A DNA stretch of 64,000 bases from Thiobacillus denitrificans (GCF_001530125.1 NZ_LDUG01000033.1:42143-106142), one strand, 5' to 3'. Numbered from the stretch's first letter, positions 9,477 through 18,319 are shown. The notes: generated by a model not told the origin, from the letters alone. A program made the numbers and translations.

Positions 9477-9960
9477 GGCCGCCCAGTCCGGTTTCACCTA
9501 TCTGTATGTGCTGATGCTGATTGCGCTGATCGGCATGGGCCTCGCCGCCGCAGGCACGCTGTGGCATACCGATGCGCAGCGCGCACGCGAGACCGAGCTG
9601 CTGTTCATCGGCGCCCAGTATCGCCAGGCGATCCGCAGCTACTACGAGCTCGACCCCGCGCAGCCCCGCCTGCCGCAAAGCATCGACGATCTGCTGAAAG
9701 ACAACCGCCGCCCCGGCATCGTGCGACACCTGCGCCGCGCATATCGCGACTCCCTCACCGGTGGCGAGTTCGCGCTGATCCGCGCGCCCGATACCCGAGG
9801 CATCGCAGGCGTTTACAGCCTGGCAGCGGGACGCCCCTTCAAGATCGCAGGATTCCTGCCCGAAGACGAGGCGTTTTCCGGTGCGGCCAGCTATGCCGAC
9901 TGGCGCTTTGTCTTTAGCCTTCCAGCCACGCAGACACAGCAGGTGAAGCCGTCACCATAA
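9463..9960 (+). CDS. Atypical minor pseudopilin lacking Glu5
   Basis: A 165-residue protein with a short leader MPTGKAAQSG followed by FTYLYVLMLIALIGMG, so it has a prepilin-like cleavage Gly and membrane helix but no glutamate at +5. In type II systems that residue is missing from the tip subunit GspK, so a tip role is possible. The remainder (ETELLFIGAQYRQAIRSYYELDP, LPQSIDDLLKDNR, RHLRRAYRDSLTGG) is typical of pseudopilins found at the end of such operons. The ATG lies inside the preceding gene; a longer upstream frame from 9316 is mostly overlap. It is the last gene before the terminator. Confidence 0.82.
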   Translation: MPTGKAAQSGFTYLYVLMLIALIGMGLAAAGTLWHTDAQRARETELLFIGAQYRQAIRSYYELDPAQPRLPQSIDDLLKDNRRPGIVRHLRRAYRDSLTGGEFALIRAPDTRGIAGVYSLAAGRPFKIAGFLPEDEAFSGAASYADWRFVFSLPATQTQQVKPSP

Positions 9961-10050
9961 CAAGCCCATCAACCAATTGATCCGGACGGCTGGATCAGGA
10001 CGGTGCACAGTACTCCACTTCCATATCCCATACTGGGCGCACGAAATAAA

Positions 10051-10077
10051 AAGCCCCTGCCGAACCGGCAGGGGCTT
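10051..10077. terminator. Bidirectional rho-independent terminator
   Basis: A perfect 12-bp stem (AAGCCCCTGCCG and its complement) with a three-base loop AAC, flanked by A-rich sequence on the left and TTTAA on the right. It sits between the end of the secretion operon and the convergent PhoX-like gene and can serve both strands. Confidence 0.85.
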
Positions 10078-10113
10078 TAAGGCGAAAAGCGAATCAACGC
10101 CCCTCACATATCA

Positions 10114-11463
10114 TCAGTCATTGTGATGCTTGTCATGGCCTTTGTGCTGCTTGGTAATGGCCATGGTCTTGTCGTTGCCGGTGCCGGAATGCTGCACGTT
10201 GACGAACAGGGTGCGCGGATCCTTGCCGAAGTAGATGCCGCTGCCCTCGGCCGGCTTGTCCTTCAGTGAGGCGAACAGATGCACGCCATCCTTGTAGCCG
10301 TCGCCGTTGGCGTCTTTGGAGCGCGGGTCGTACACCCAGATATCGCTGAAGGCGTTGTCTTCGATGATCCACAGCTTGCCGTCGGGGCCGTTGGCCAGGT
10401 TGTCCGGGCCTTTGAAGCCGGTGATGCCGGCGGCCTGGTCTTCAATCGGCGCATTCTTGCCGGCGGAAACGACATAACTGACCATGGGCTTGTCGCCCAG
10501 TTCGACGGCCATTACCGCGCCCTTGCCGCTGGTGTTGGCGGGGTTGTCGACGTCCTCGCAGGTCAGCGCCACATACAGGGTGCTGTCGATGCGCTCGAGG
10601 TCCTCGGGGCGGCAGAACTCGGTGGCGCCAACCGCGGTCGCGGCAGCATGCGCCTTGATCTGGGCTTGGGTCATGTCGAGAGCAACCCATTCGGCGGCGC
10701 CGGTCTTGGCGCCGTCCATCACCTTCAGGGCATACAACTGGCCGCTGGAAAGATCGCCGTAGGTGGTCGGCACGAATTTGTAGATCGAACCCTTGCGGTC
10801 TTCGTCGATGACGTAGACGTTGCCTTCGGCGTCGATTTCGAGGCCTTCGTGGGCCAGCGCGCCGAGCATAGGACGCACGGTCACGCTCTCGGCGGACATG
10901 GGGTCATGCTTGTCCAGCTTGAGCTCATACACCAGGCCAGCCTGGGCTTGGGGCGCATCGGGATCGGGACGCGCAGCGGTACCGACTTCTTCGGCGAACA
11001 GGACGGTACGCCACGGGGTCCAGACGATGCCATCAAGCGCTTCCCAGTCGGCACGGCCAACCACTTCCTTGGAAATTCCGGTTTTCAGGTCGACCACGGA
11101 CACGGCACCGCCGCTGCCTCCGTCGACGCGCAGCGAATTGCCGTCGTTGCCGATGGCACCACCGCGCACTTCGTGCGTGCGGTACATGTAGCGGCCGGCG
11201 TGCTTGCCGGTCTCGTTGACGGTGTTCATGTCGTGCCAGTCATTGGCAACATAGATGTCCAGGTCGGTTTCGTCGGAGACGATGGACTGGACATAGCCCT
11301 CGGGAATCACCCAGGGGGTGGTGGTGATGTCAGCATCGTTTTCCATGCCGTAGGCGGAAGCGGCGATGGGGTTGAACGCCATCGGGCCATTTACGGCGGA
11401 ACCGGCATGGACATTGGCCGCAAAAGCAGCGACCAGGGTCAGGGCAAGCGTGGATTTTTTCAT
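10114..11463 (-). CDS. Secreted PhoX/DUF839-family protein, alkaline phosphatase-like
   Basis: A 449-residue protein with a Sec signal peptide (MKKSTLALTLVAAFAANVHA). It then shows PhoX-family landmarks: DGIVWTPWRTVLFAEE, ALAHEGLEIDAEGNVYVIDED, FCRPEDLERID and IIEDNAFSDIWVYDP, whose acidic residues match the metal sites of PhoX beta-propellers. PhoX enzymes are calcium/iron phosphatases; this one is shorter than the usual 600 or more residues, so substrate and activity are not certain. The frame is open to 11520, but the ATG at 11463 has an AGGAGA site and gives a proper signal peptide. Its place beside the secretion operon makes it a conceivable secretion substrate, which is only an inference. 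The C-terminus is His-rich. Confidence 0.85.
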   Translation of the reverse strand: MKKSTLALTLVAAFAANVHAGSAVNGPMAFNPIAASAYGMENDADITTTPWVIPEGYVQSIVSDETDLDIYVANDWHDMNTVNETGKHAGRYMYRTHEVRGGAIGNDGNSLRVDGGSGGAVSVVDLKTGISKEVVGRADWEALDGIVWTPWRTVLFAEEVGTAARPDPDAPQAQAGLVYELKLDKHDPMSAESVTVRPMLGALAHEGLEIDAEGNVYVIDEDRKGSIYKFVPTTYGDLSSGQLYALKVMDGAKTGAAEWVALDMTQAQIKAHAAATAVGATEFCRPEDLERIDSTLYVALTCEDVDNPANTSGKGAVMAVELGDKPMVSYVVSAGKNAPIEDQAAGITGFKGPDNLANGPDGKLWIIEDNAFSDIWVYDPRSKDANGDGYKDGVHLFASLKDKPAEGSGIYFGKDPRTLFVNVQHSGTGNDKTMAITKQHKGHDKHHND

Positions 11464-11624
11464 TGAAAACTCTCCTGAAACTGTAGGGATAAAAGGCGGG
11501 GCGACACGGCTATGCCGCACTGAGCATTGTTCTCAGGATGTATTGCGGACGTGTGATGGTTTCGTGAAATTGGCAAAAAGCGGATCGGAATGATCACGCA
11601 CCTGCCCGGCGCCGGCATGATGCC

Positions 11625-14600
11625 TTATTCACCGTCCGGAAGCGCTTTCCCGTACCACAGCGAATACACCACGGGAATCAGAATCAGCGACAGCAAAGCG
11701 GCCGACACCATGCCGCCGACCAGCGGGGCGGCGATGCGCTTCATGACGTCGGCCCCCGTGCCCTGGCTGAACAGGATCGGCAGCAGGCCGACGATGATGA
11801 CGGACACGGTCATGATCTTGGGGCGGATGCGCAGCAAGGCACCTTCCACGATGGCCTGGTGCAGGGCCGCGCGGTCTTTCAGTTCGCCGGCCTGGCGAAA
11901 GCGCTCGATGGCGTTGTCCAGGTACAGCAGCATGACGATGCCGAACTCGGCGGCCACGCCGGCCAGCGCGATGAAGCCGACCGCCACGGCGACCGAAAGC
12001 GGGTAGCCCAGCGCATAAATCAGCCAGAAGCCGCCCACCAGCGACAGCGGCAGGCAGGCCATCACCAGCATGACCTTGCCGGCATGGCGGAAGTGCATGT
12101 ACAGCAGCAGCAGCACCAGCAGGAGGGTGAGCGGCACCACCCACATCAGTCTGTCCCTGGCGTGCTGCATATGCATGTACTGGCCGGTCCACGCCACCGC
12201 ATAGCCGGGCGGCAGCTTGACGGACTGGTCCACTGCCGCCCTCGCCGCCTTGACGTAGCCGCCCTGGTCGCTGCTTTCGATATCGACGTAGACGTAGCCG
12301 ACCAGCCGCCCGTTTTCGCTCTTGATTTCAGCGGGCCCATCGACGACACGCACGGACGCAATCTCGCCCAGCGGCACGTGCAAGCCGGCGGGCGTGGTGA
12401 CCCGGCTCGCGGCCAGCGCGTCGAGCGAGTCGCGGTGGCCGCGCGGGTAGCGCAGGTTGATCGAATAGCGCTCGCGGCCATCGACCACCCTGCCGATGGT
12501 GTCGCCGCCGATCGCGGTGCGCACCAGGTTCTGCACATCGGCGACCCGGATGCCGTAGCGCGCCGTCTTCGCGCGGTTCACCTCAATATCGATGTAGCGC
12601 CCGCGGGTCACGCGTTCGGCAAACGCGTTGCGGGTGCCCGGCACCTCGCGGACCACCGCCTCGATCGCCTGTGCGACCTCGACAATACCCTGAAGGTCCG
12701 GCCCGGTGATCTTGGCGCCGACGGCGGTGCGAACGCCGGTCGACAGCATGTCGATGCGGGTGCGGATGGGATAGCCCCAGGAATTGGTCAGCCCCGGCAG
12801 GTTGACCGTCTCGTCCAGCTTGCGGATGAGGTCCTCGACGCTGGAGCCGGGCGGCCACTGGTCACGTGACTTCAGCAGGATGGTGGTTTCCAGCATGGAC
12901 AACGGCGCCGGGTCGGTGGCGGTGTCGGCCCGCCCAGCCTTGCCGAACACGCGCTCGACTTCCGGCATTTGAAGAATCAGCCGATCGGTGATCTGCAGGA
13001 TATGGGCGGCCTCGTCGATCGACAGCCCGGGCAAGGTGGTGGGCATGTAAAGCAGGTCGCCTTCATACAGCGGCGGCATGAACTCGCTGCCTGCCCTGCC
13101 CGCCGGCCAGGCGATGCTGGCCAGCGCCAGCGCGGCAACCAGCAGCGTGGCGCGCGGCCGCCGCAGCGCCCACAGCAGCAGCGGGCGGTAGGCGTTCTGC
13201 AAAAAACGGTTAGCCGGATTCCGGGTTTCCGGGGTGATGCGACCACGGACCAGATAGCCCATCAACACTGGCGTCAGCGTCACCGCCAGCGCCGCGCCGG
13301 CAGCCATGGCATAGGTCTTGGTGTAGGCCAGCGGCGCAAACAGCTTGCCTTCCTGCCCGGTGAGGGTGAGCACGGGGAGGAAGGAAACGGTGATGACCAG
13401 CAGCGAGAAGAACAACGCCGGGCCGACCTCGATCGCGCTTGTGCGTGCCACCTCCCAGACATCGTAATCCGGGCCCGCGCGCTCCAGGTGCTTGTGCATG
13501 TTCTCGATCATGACGATGGCGGCGTCGACCATGGCGCCGATGGCGATGGCGATGCCGCCCAGCGACATAATGTTGGCGGTAATGCCTTGTTGCTGCATCA
13601 CGACGAAGGCGGCCAGGATGCCCAGCGGCAAAGTCACCACCACCACCAGCGCGGAACGCAGGTGGAACAGGAAGACGAGACAGACGAGCGCGACGACGAT
13701 GGATTCCTCCATCAGCTTGCCGCCTAGGGTGTCGACTGCGCGCCCGATCAGGCCTGAGCGGTCGTAGGTCACCACCAGTTCGACGCCCGGCGGCAGCCCC
13801 GGTTTGAGTTCCTCCAGGCGCTGCTTGACCCGGGCTATTGTGTCCAGCGCGTTCTCGCCGTAGCGCATCACCACGATGCCGCCCGCCACCTCGCCCTCGC
13901 CGTCGAGGTCGGTCACCCCGCGGCGAGCTTCCGGGCCAGTTTGGATATGTGCCACATCGCCCAGCCGGATCGGCACGCCTTTTGCGTCGGTGCCAAGCGG
14001 GATGGTCGCAAAATCCTCCACCGATTTGAGGTAGCCGCGGACGCGCACCATGTATTCGGCGTGGCCCATTTCCATCACCGCCCCGCCGGTTTCATCGTTG
14101 CTGGCGCGCACGGCGTCCCCGATCTGCTGCAGGCTCAGGTTGTGACGCGACAGCCGGTTGGGGTCCACCTCGATCTGGAACTGCCGCACCGTGCCGCCGA
14201 CGCTGGCGACTTCGGCCACCCCGGGCACGTTCTGCAGTTCGACCTTCAGGAAGAAATCCTGCACCGCGCGCAGCCGGTCAAGGTCATAGCGGTTCTCGCG
14301 GTCGACCAGCGCATATTCGAACACCCAGCCGACGCCGGACGCATCAGGGCCCAGCGTCGGGCGGACGCCTTCGGGCAGCTGCGGCTGCGCCTGGGCCAGA
14401 TACTCCAGCACCCGGCTGCGCGCCCAGTAGGGGTCGGTTCCGTCCTCGAAAATGACGTAGATGAAGGATTCCCCGAACATGGAAAAGCCGCGCACCGCGG
14501 TGGATTTCGGCACTGCGAGCAAGGCGCTGGTCAGTGGATAGCTGACCTGGTCCTCCACCGTTTGCGGGGACTGGCCGGGGTACGATGTCTTGACGATGAC

Positions 14601-14756
14601 CTGCACATCGGACAGGTCGGGTATGGCGTCCAGCGCGATCTGGCGCGTGCTGAAATAGCCCGACGTGGCGAGCACGATGCCGGCGAGCAGCACCAGCAGG
14701 CGGTTCTTCAGCGACCATTCGATCAGGCGGACGACCATCCCGTTTTCGGCCATCAT
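11625..14756 (-). CDS. cusA: CusA-type heavy-metal RND efflux pump (Cu/Ag)
   Basis: Inner-membrane proton antiporter of a tripartite efflux system, 1043 residues, full length. The N-terminal helix (NRLLVLLAGIVL), DAIPDLSDVQVIV and YPGQSPQTVEDQVSYPL are typical of HME-RND pumps. The fourth membrane helix reads AIGAMVDAAIVMIENMHK, as in CusA/SilA rather than the CzcA form. EFMPPLYEGDLLYMPTTLPG and RTRIDMLSTGVRTAVGAKI carry methionines in the positions used for Cu(I)/Ag(I) in CusA. It overlaps cusB by four bases (ATGA). No outer-membrane CusC or CusF is visible here, so those parts must be elsewhere. Substrate is inferred from these motifs and the neighbouring copper enzymes. Confidence 0.93.
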   Translation of the reverse strand: MMAENGMVVRLIEWSLKNRLLVLLAGIVLATSGYFSTRQIALDAIPDLSDVQVIVKTSYPGQSPQTVEDQVSYPLTSALLAVPKSTAVRGFSMFGESFIYVIFEDGTDPYWARSRVLEYLAQAQPQLPEGVRPTLGPDASGVGWVFEYALVDRENRYDLDRLRAVQDFFLKVELQNVPGVAEVASVGGTVRQFQIEVDPNRLSRHNLSLQQIGDAVRASNDETGGAVMEMGHAEYMVRVRGYLKSVEDFATIPLGTDAKGVPIRLGDVAHIQTGPEARRGVTDLDGEGEVAGGIVVMRYGENALDTIARVKQRLEELKPGLPPGVELVVTYDRSGLIGRAVDTLGGKLMEESIVVALVCLVFLFHLRSALVVVVTLPLGILAAFVVMQQQGITANIMSLGGIAIAIGAMVDAAIVMIENMHKHLERAGPDYDVWEVARTSAIEVGPALFFSLLVITVSFLPVLTLTGQEGKLFAPLAYTKTYAMAAGAALAVTLTPVLMGYLVRGRITPETRNPANRFLQNAYRPLLLWALRRPRATLLVAALALASIAWPAGRAGSEFMPPLYEGDLLYMPTTLPGLSIDEAAHILQITDRLILQMPEVERVFGKAGRADTATDPAPLSMLETTILLKSRDQWPPGSSVEDLIRKLDETVNLPGLTNSWGYPIRTRIDMLSTGVRTAVGAKITGPDLQGIVEVAQAIEAVVREVPGTRNAFAERVTRGRYIDIEVNRAKTARYGIRVADVQNLVRTAIGGDTIGRVVDGRERYSINLRYPRGHRDSLDALAASRVTTPAGLHVPLGEIASVRVVDGPAEIKSENGRLVGYVYVDIESSDQGGYVKAARAAVDQSVKLPPGYAVAWTGQYMHMQHARDRLMWVVPLTLLLVLLLLYMHFRHAGKVMLVMACLPLSLVGGFWLIYALGYPLSVAVAVGFIALAGVAAEFGIVMLLYLDNAIERFRQAGELKDRAALHQAIVEGALLRIRPKIMTVSVIIVGLLPILFSQGTGADVMKRIAAPLVGGMVSAALLSLILIPVVYSLWYGKALPDGE

Positions 14757-16117
14757 TGCGCCGGGGCTTGGCTGGCGCGCATGCGCTGCGCGCTATCGGC
14801 AATGGACGCGGCGGCATCCAGCAGGAACAGGCCGTTGACCGCCACCTGATCGCCCTCGTCGAGCCCGTCACGAATCGCGATGCGCTCGGCGGTCTCGATG
14901 CCGGTGACGACCTTGACCGGCATGAAATGTCCCTTGTCCAATGCGCGCATCACAAAATTGCCGCGCCCGCTGCGCATCACCGCGCTCTTCGGCACCGACA
15001 GCACCTCGCGCGGCGTGGCATGGATCGTCACCTGGGCATATTCGCCCAGCCTGGGCGTGCGCGAGAGCGTCACCGGCATGCGTACCCGAAGCGTGCGGGT
15101 CGTCTCGTCCAGCAGTGGATGCAGGCCACGCAGCTTTGCCTTGATCGTTTCGCCGTCAGAAAACACCAGGGTGACGGCATTGCCCTCCTCCACCCAGTTG
15201 AGCTGGTCCGGGTACAGCACCATTTCGATCTGGGCGTGCGCCGGGTCGACGCAGTGCAGGATCTCGGTCATGGTGCCCACCGTCATGCCCGGCCGCGCCA
15301 TCACCGCCTGCACCACGCAGTCGCGCTGTGCCCGGGCCTGCACCACGCCGAGCGCCTCATCGGTTTGGATCAGCCGGTCCAGCATGGCGTCGCTAAAGCC
15401 GATTTGCTGCAGACGCAGCTTCACTCGCGCGCGGTCGCGCTCCAGCGGCTGCAGGATCGACCTCAACTGCTCCTCGCTCTGACGGACGCCGCGCTCGGCC
15501 TGCTCAAGTTCGGCGGGATCGTAGTCACGCGCTTTTTCCAGAATGACGCGATTCTGCCCACGCCGTTCCGTCGCCATGTTCATGGCGGGCAAGCCGCGCC
15601 GCAGAATATCGATGTATTCGTACTGGAGATCCAGGGCTTCCTGCGAGGACAGCTCGTACAGCAGCTGGCCGCGCTCGATGCGCTGGCCGACGCGGCTCAC
15701 ATGCAGCCGCGTCAGCAGGCCGCTTACATTGGGGGTAATGCGCAGCACCGCGCTTTCATCGGCCACCAGCGTCCCGTAGATGGGCATGTCGTGCGTCAGG
15801 GTGGCGCGTTCTGCTTTCGCCAGGCGCACGCCGAGCTTTTGCTGCGTCGCGGTGTCGACGTGGATCTGGCTGTCTACCGCGCCGGACGCATCCTTCAGCA
15901 CCACCAGATCCATGCCGCAAATCGGGCAATCGCCGGCGTGATCCTGGGCAATGTGCGGGTGCATCGGGCACACATAGGTCTGCCCGGCAGCCGAGGTGGC
16001 CGGTTGTGATAAAGCATCAAGGGAAGCGGGCGGGGATGAAGCCTGGCGGGTTCCCAGCCAGAAACCGCCTGCGCCGACGGCCACCGCGATCAGCAATACC
16101 AGCGCTGCTTTATTCAT
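14753..16117 (-). CDS. cusB: CusB-type periplasmic adaptor with heavy-metal-binding domain
   Basis: A membrane-fusion protein of 454 residues that links the RND pump to an outer-membrane channel. It starts with a signal anchor, then a small metal-binding domain (YVCPMHPHIAQDHAGDCPICGMDL, about 49-72, with paired CPMHP and CPICGM motifs) found in CusB and copper ATPases. Lipoyl/barrel-sandwich and coiled-coil segments (about 110-270) and the MFP C-terminal domain (EVLSVPKSAVMRSGRGNFV) follow. It is translated with cusA through an ATGA overlap. A terminator from the oxidase genes lies just upstream, so cusBA probably has its own promoter in the 90-base gap or depends on read-through. Confidence 0.93.
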   Translation of the reverse strand: MNKAALVLLIAVAVGAGGFWLGTRQASSPPASLDALSQPATSAAGQTYVCPMHPHIAQDHAGDCPICGMDLVVLKDASGAVDSQIHVDTATQQKLGVRLAKAERATLTHDMPIYGTLVADESAVLRITPNVSGLLTRLHVSRVGQRIERGQLLYELSSQEALDLQYEYIDILRRGLPAMNMATERRGQNRVILEKARDYDPAELEQAERGVRQSEEQLRSILQPLERDRARVKLRLQQIGFSDAMLDRLIQTDEALGVVQARAQRDCVVQAVMARPGMTVGTMTEILHCVDPAHAQIEMVLYPDQLNWVEEGNAVTLVFSDGETIKAKLRGLHPLLDETTRTLRVRMPVTLSRTPRLGEYAQVTIHATPREVLSVPKSAVMRSGRGNFVMRALDKGHFMPVKVVTGIETAERIAIRDGLDEGDQVAVNGLFLLDAAASIADSAQRMRASQAPAQ

Positions 16118-16151
16118 TCAGGTCGCACCGAAATCAATCAGAAAACAGGAT

Positions 16152-16202
16152 GGCCATGCCAAAAAAAAGGGGGGAAGCCCCCCCTTTCAACCTGGCATGG
16201 CC
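16152..16202 (-). terminator. Nested hairpin terminator after the oxidase genes
   Basis: On the minus strand a GC-rich stem of six G-C pairs with loop CTT is followed by eight T residues, the classic rho-independent form. It is enclosed by a second perfect repeat, GGCCATGCCA at 16152-16161 and its complement at 16193-16202. It lies directly behind the stop of the second oxidase gene. Confidence 0.8.
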
Positions 16203-16208
16203 GTGCGC

Positions 16209-17186
16209 TCAGGTCACGTTGATGCGCGTGCGCGCCGTCCCCATCACCGCGCCGGTGCGCCAGTGCAGGAACTGGACGGTCACGGTCCAAGTCCCGGTGG
16301 TAGTCGGCTTGATGATGCAGTCGTAGCGCTCGGCCGAATGAGCCTCGATCGCCTGGGTCTGCCAGACTGCGGGCAGCGGGCGGCCGTCGGAGGCCACCAC
16401 ATCAACGGTGAGGCCGCCGAAATCGATCTTTTGCGGATGGAAGCCGGCGCAGATATAGCGCGCCAGCAAGGTCTGGCCGAGCGTCATGTCGACCGCCACG
16501 CCCGGATGGGTCAGCGCAGAGCTCGCGCCGTCCACGCCGCTGATGATGAAATACTTGGGATTGAGGTTGTTCAGTCCGACATCGCCGCCGCAGGTGCCCG
16601 CATACCACGGCAGGTTGTGCCAGGCCGGGTCGATTTCATCCGCCGCCCAGATCGCTTCCACATCGTAGATCGGTCCGTTGGCAAAGGCGCGCCGCGTCCC
16701 CGCCGGATCGTTCGGATCCGGCTTCGGATCCACGATCAGCCCGCCATACATGCCCATTTCCGCATGCAGCGGGGTGTTGGTATGGCAGTGATAGAAATAG
16801 GTGCCCGCGCTAGAAGGCCGCCACTGATAGGTGTACGTCCCATTCGTGACATCCCATGAAAAATGCCCGACGCCGTCGTTCTCCTCGCTCGGCTCGATGC
16901 CGTGATGATGGATGGTATGCATCCACATCATGCCCACCGTCAGTTCGGTATGGACGATCTGCCCTTCGGTCACGCGGATCGCTGGTGACGGGAAGGAGCC
17001 GCCGCCCATCCCGTCGTCCTGCCCTTGCCCTGCCGCAAGGTCGGTAAAGCCCCAGATCGTCACCGATTTTCCGTCGTCGAAGCTCATCGAGCCGTTCATG
17101 TAGATGCCGCGTCGGAACAGCACGTCGGGCGTGACCCGTCCCGGCGTCGCCGGCGCATCCGGATACACATAGCAGGCATCGCTCAT
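16209..17186 (-). CDS. Multicopper oxidase subunit carrying the type 1 copper site; no signal peptide
   Basis: A 325-residue cupredoxin protein with two domains. Domain 1 (about 65-155) holds HTIHHHG (H90, H93-H95) and FYHCHTNTPLHAEMGM (H133, C134, H135, H141, M146). These match type 1 copper ligands (H90, C134, H141, M146) and half of a trinuclear centre (H93, H95, H133, H135). Domain 2 (about 180-325) has lost most ligands. The start is fixed by GAGGAG nine bases upstream and only 20 bases after the partner gene, and the protein begins MSDACYVYPD with no export signal. It would have to leave the cytoplasm with its Tat-tagged partner or work inside. The oxidised substrate is unknown; copper(I) is plausible given cusBA next door. 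Confidence 0.82.
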   Translation of the reverse strand: MSDACYVYPDAPATPGRVTPDVLFRRGIYMNGSMSFDDGKSVTIWGFTDLAAGQGQDDGMGGGSFPSPAIRVTEGQIVHTELTVGMMWMHTIHHHGIEPSEENDGVGHFSWDVTNGTYTYQWRPSSAGTYFYHCHTNTPLHAEMGMYGGLIVDPKPDPNDPAGTRRAFANGPIYDVEAIWAADEIDPAWHNLPWYAGTCGGDVGLNNLNPKYFIISGVDGASSALTHPGVAVDMTLGQTLLARYICAGFHPQKIDFGGLTVDVVASDGRPLPAVWQTQAIEAHSAERYDCIIKPTTTGTWTVTVQFLHWRTGAVMGTARTRINVT

Positions 17187-17206
17187 TTGTCAGTCTCCTC
17201 GATTTT

Positions 17207-18229
17207 TTATTTGAATACGATTTCGGTCATCGCGCCGAACTGGTACATGCCACCACCAGCGGTCTGCGACATCTCATCGTGCAGGTGCATGGGGAAATGC
17301 CCCGTGGTGACCGGCGGATAGGCATCGGGCGGCGCCTCGAACGGGTAGATGGCGTCGATCTTGCCCAGCTTGTTGCGCACCTGAATCGTGTCCTTCTTCC
17401 ACACCTGGGGCCGCACCGAACCGCGATCGGTTAGCCACTCCATATGGTTGGCATGCACATGCATCGAATGCGTACACATGCCCGCATTCAGCATGCGAAC
17501 GAGGGTGCGGTCGCCCAGATATCCCGCCAGCTGAGAACGCGTGTCGAACAGGGCGTCGCGCGTGGGATCGCCATGACCCGGCGCGCCCGGCGGCAACGAG
17601 GTGAGGCCATTGATGGTGAAGTAACGCGGGGTGAAACTGGTGGGAATGGCCGTGCCATCCTGCACCGCCTTGTTCAGCGCCGGATCGATGTCGTTGAAGA
17701 TCCAGAATGTCTGCTTCTTGAACGTCGGGCTGCCCGAATACATCTGATTGGTCTTGCCCGCCGGCATGATCGCCAGCCCGCCGTGCAGACCGAGGAAGAC
17801 GTTGTAGTTCGTCTTGTTGTCGTAAAACAGGTAGGAGCCTGCTTTGCCGGTGGGGATGGTGTAGGTGATGGTCTTGCTGCCACCCCCCGCGATGTCGCCG
17901 GTGCTGGCCAGCGGCGCATCGCCTGCCTTGAGGCCGCCGATCACGAAGTTATGCGTCACCGCGAGGCGGTTGATCACCGTGATCTCCAGCGTGTCGCCTT
18001 CCTGGCAAATGATCGGGGTGGCCGGGATATTGAGGTCGGCGGACGAATCGCTGAACCCCTTGACGTAAATCGACACGCCGTCCGGCATCGTCTGCGTGCC
18101 GGCGGTAATGTAAAACGTCTTGCTGATGGTGGCCGCTTCCGAACGGGTTGACCACGACAACAAGCCGGTCCCCGTCATCAAGCTGGCAAACCCGGCCGTT
18201 CCGGCCTTCAAGAACCCTCTACGCTCCAT
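17207..18229 (-). CDS. Tat-exported multicopper oxidase subunit lacking the type 1 copper cysteine
   Basis: A 340-residue protein starting MERRGFLKAG, a twin-arginine export signal ending near SEAA (about 29-33). Domain 1 (about 35-160) is cupredoxin-like but where HCH is expected it reads YDN (136-138). Domain 2 keeps THSMHVHANH (H254, H257, H259, H262) and HFPMHLHDEM (H311, H315, H317), corresponding to the HxxHxH and HCH motifs of the last domain of laccases, with Leu316 in place of the copper cysteine. On its own it cannot form a complete oxidase. It is followed after 20 bases by the subunit that has the missing type 1 site, and both share one terminator. Confidence 0.82.
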   Translation of the reverse strand: MERRGFLKAGTAGFASLMTGTGLLSWSTRSEAATISKTFYITAGTQTMPDGVSIYVKGFSDSSADLNIPATPIICQEGDTLEITVINRLAVTHNFVIGGLKAGDAPLASTGDIAGGGSKTITYTIPTGKAGSYLFYDNKTNYNVFLGLHGGLAIMPAGKTNQMYSGSPTFKKQTFWIFNDIDPALNKAVQDGTAIPTSFTPRYFTINGLTSLPPGAPGHGDPTRDALFDTRSQLAGYLGDRTLVRMLNAGMCTHSMHVHANHMEWLTDRGSVRPQVWKKDTIQVRNKLGKIDAIYPFEAPPDAYPPVTTGHFPMHLHDEMSQTAGGGMYQFGAMTEIVFK

Positions 18230-18289
18230 GGTCTTCTCCTTTTGCTTGTGTGATGCTGTTTTGAACTACAGGGGTGATGCAAGCCATGC

Positions 18290-18319
18290 GTGAAAGCCGC
18301 CCGGCTGAGCGGCTTTCAC
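18290..18319. repeat. Short inverted repeat upstream of the oxidase genes
   Basis: An 11-bp perfect stem (GTGAAAGCCGC and complement) with an eight-base loop, 61 bases before the oxidase start. No T-run follows on either strand, so a terminator is unlikely. It could be an operator or an RNA structure in the leader. Confidence 0.5.
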
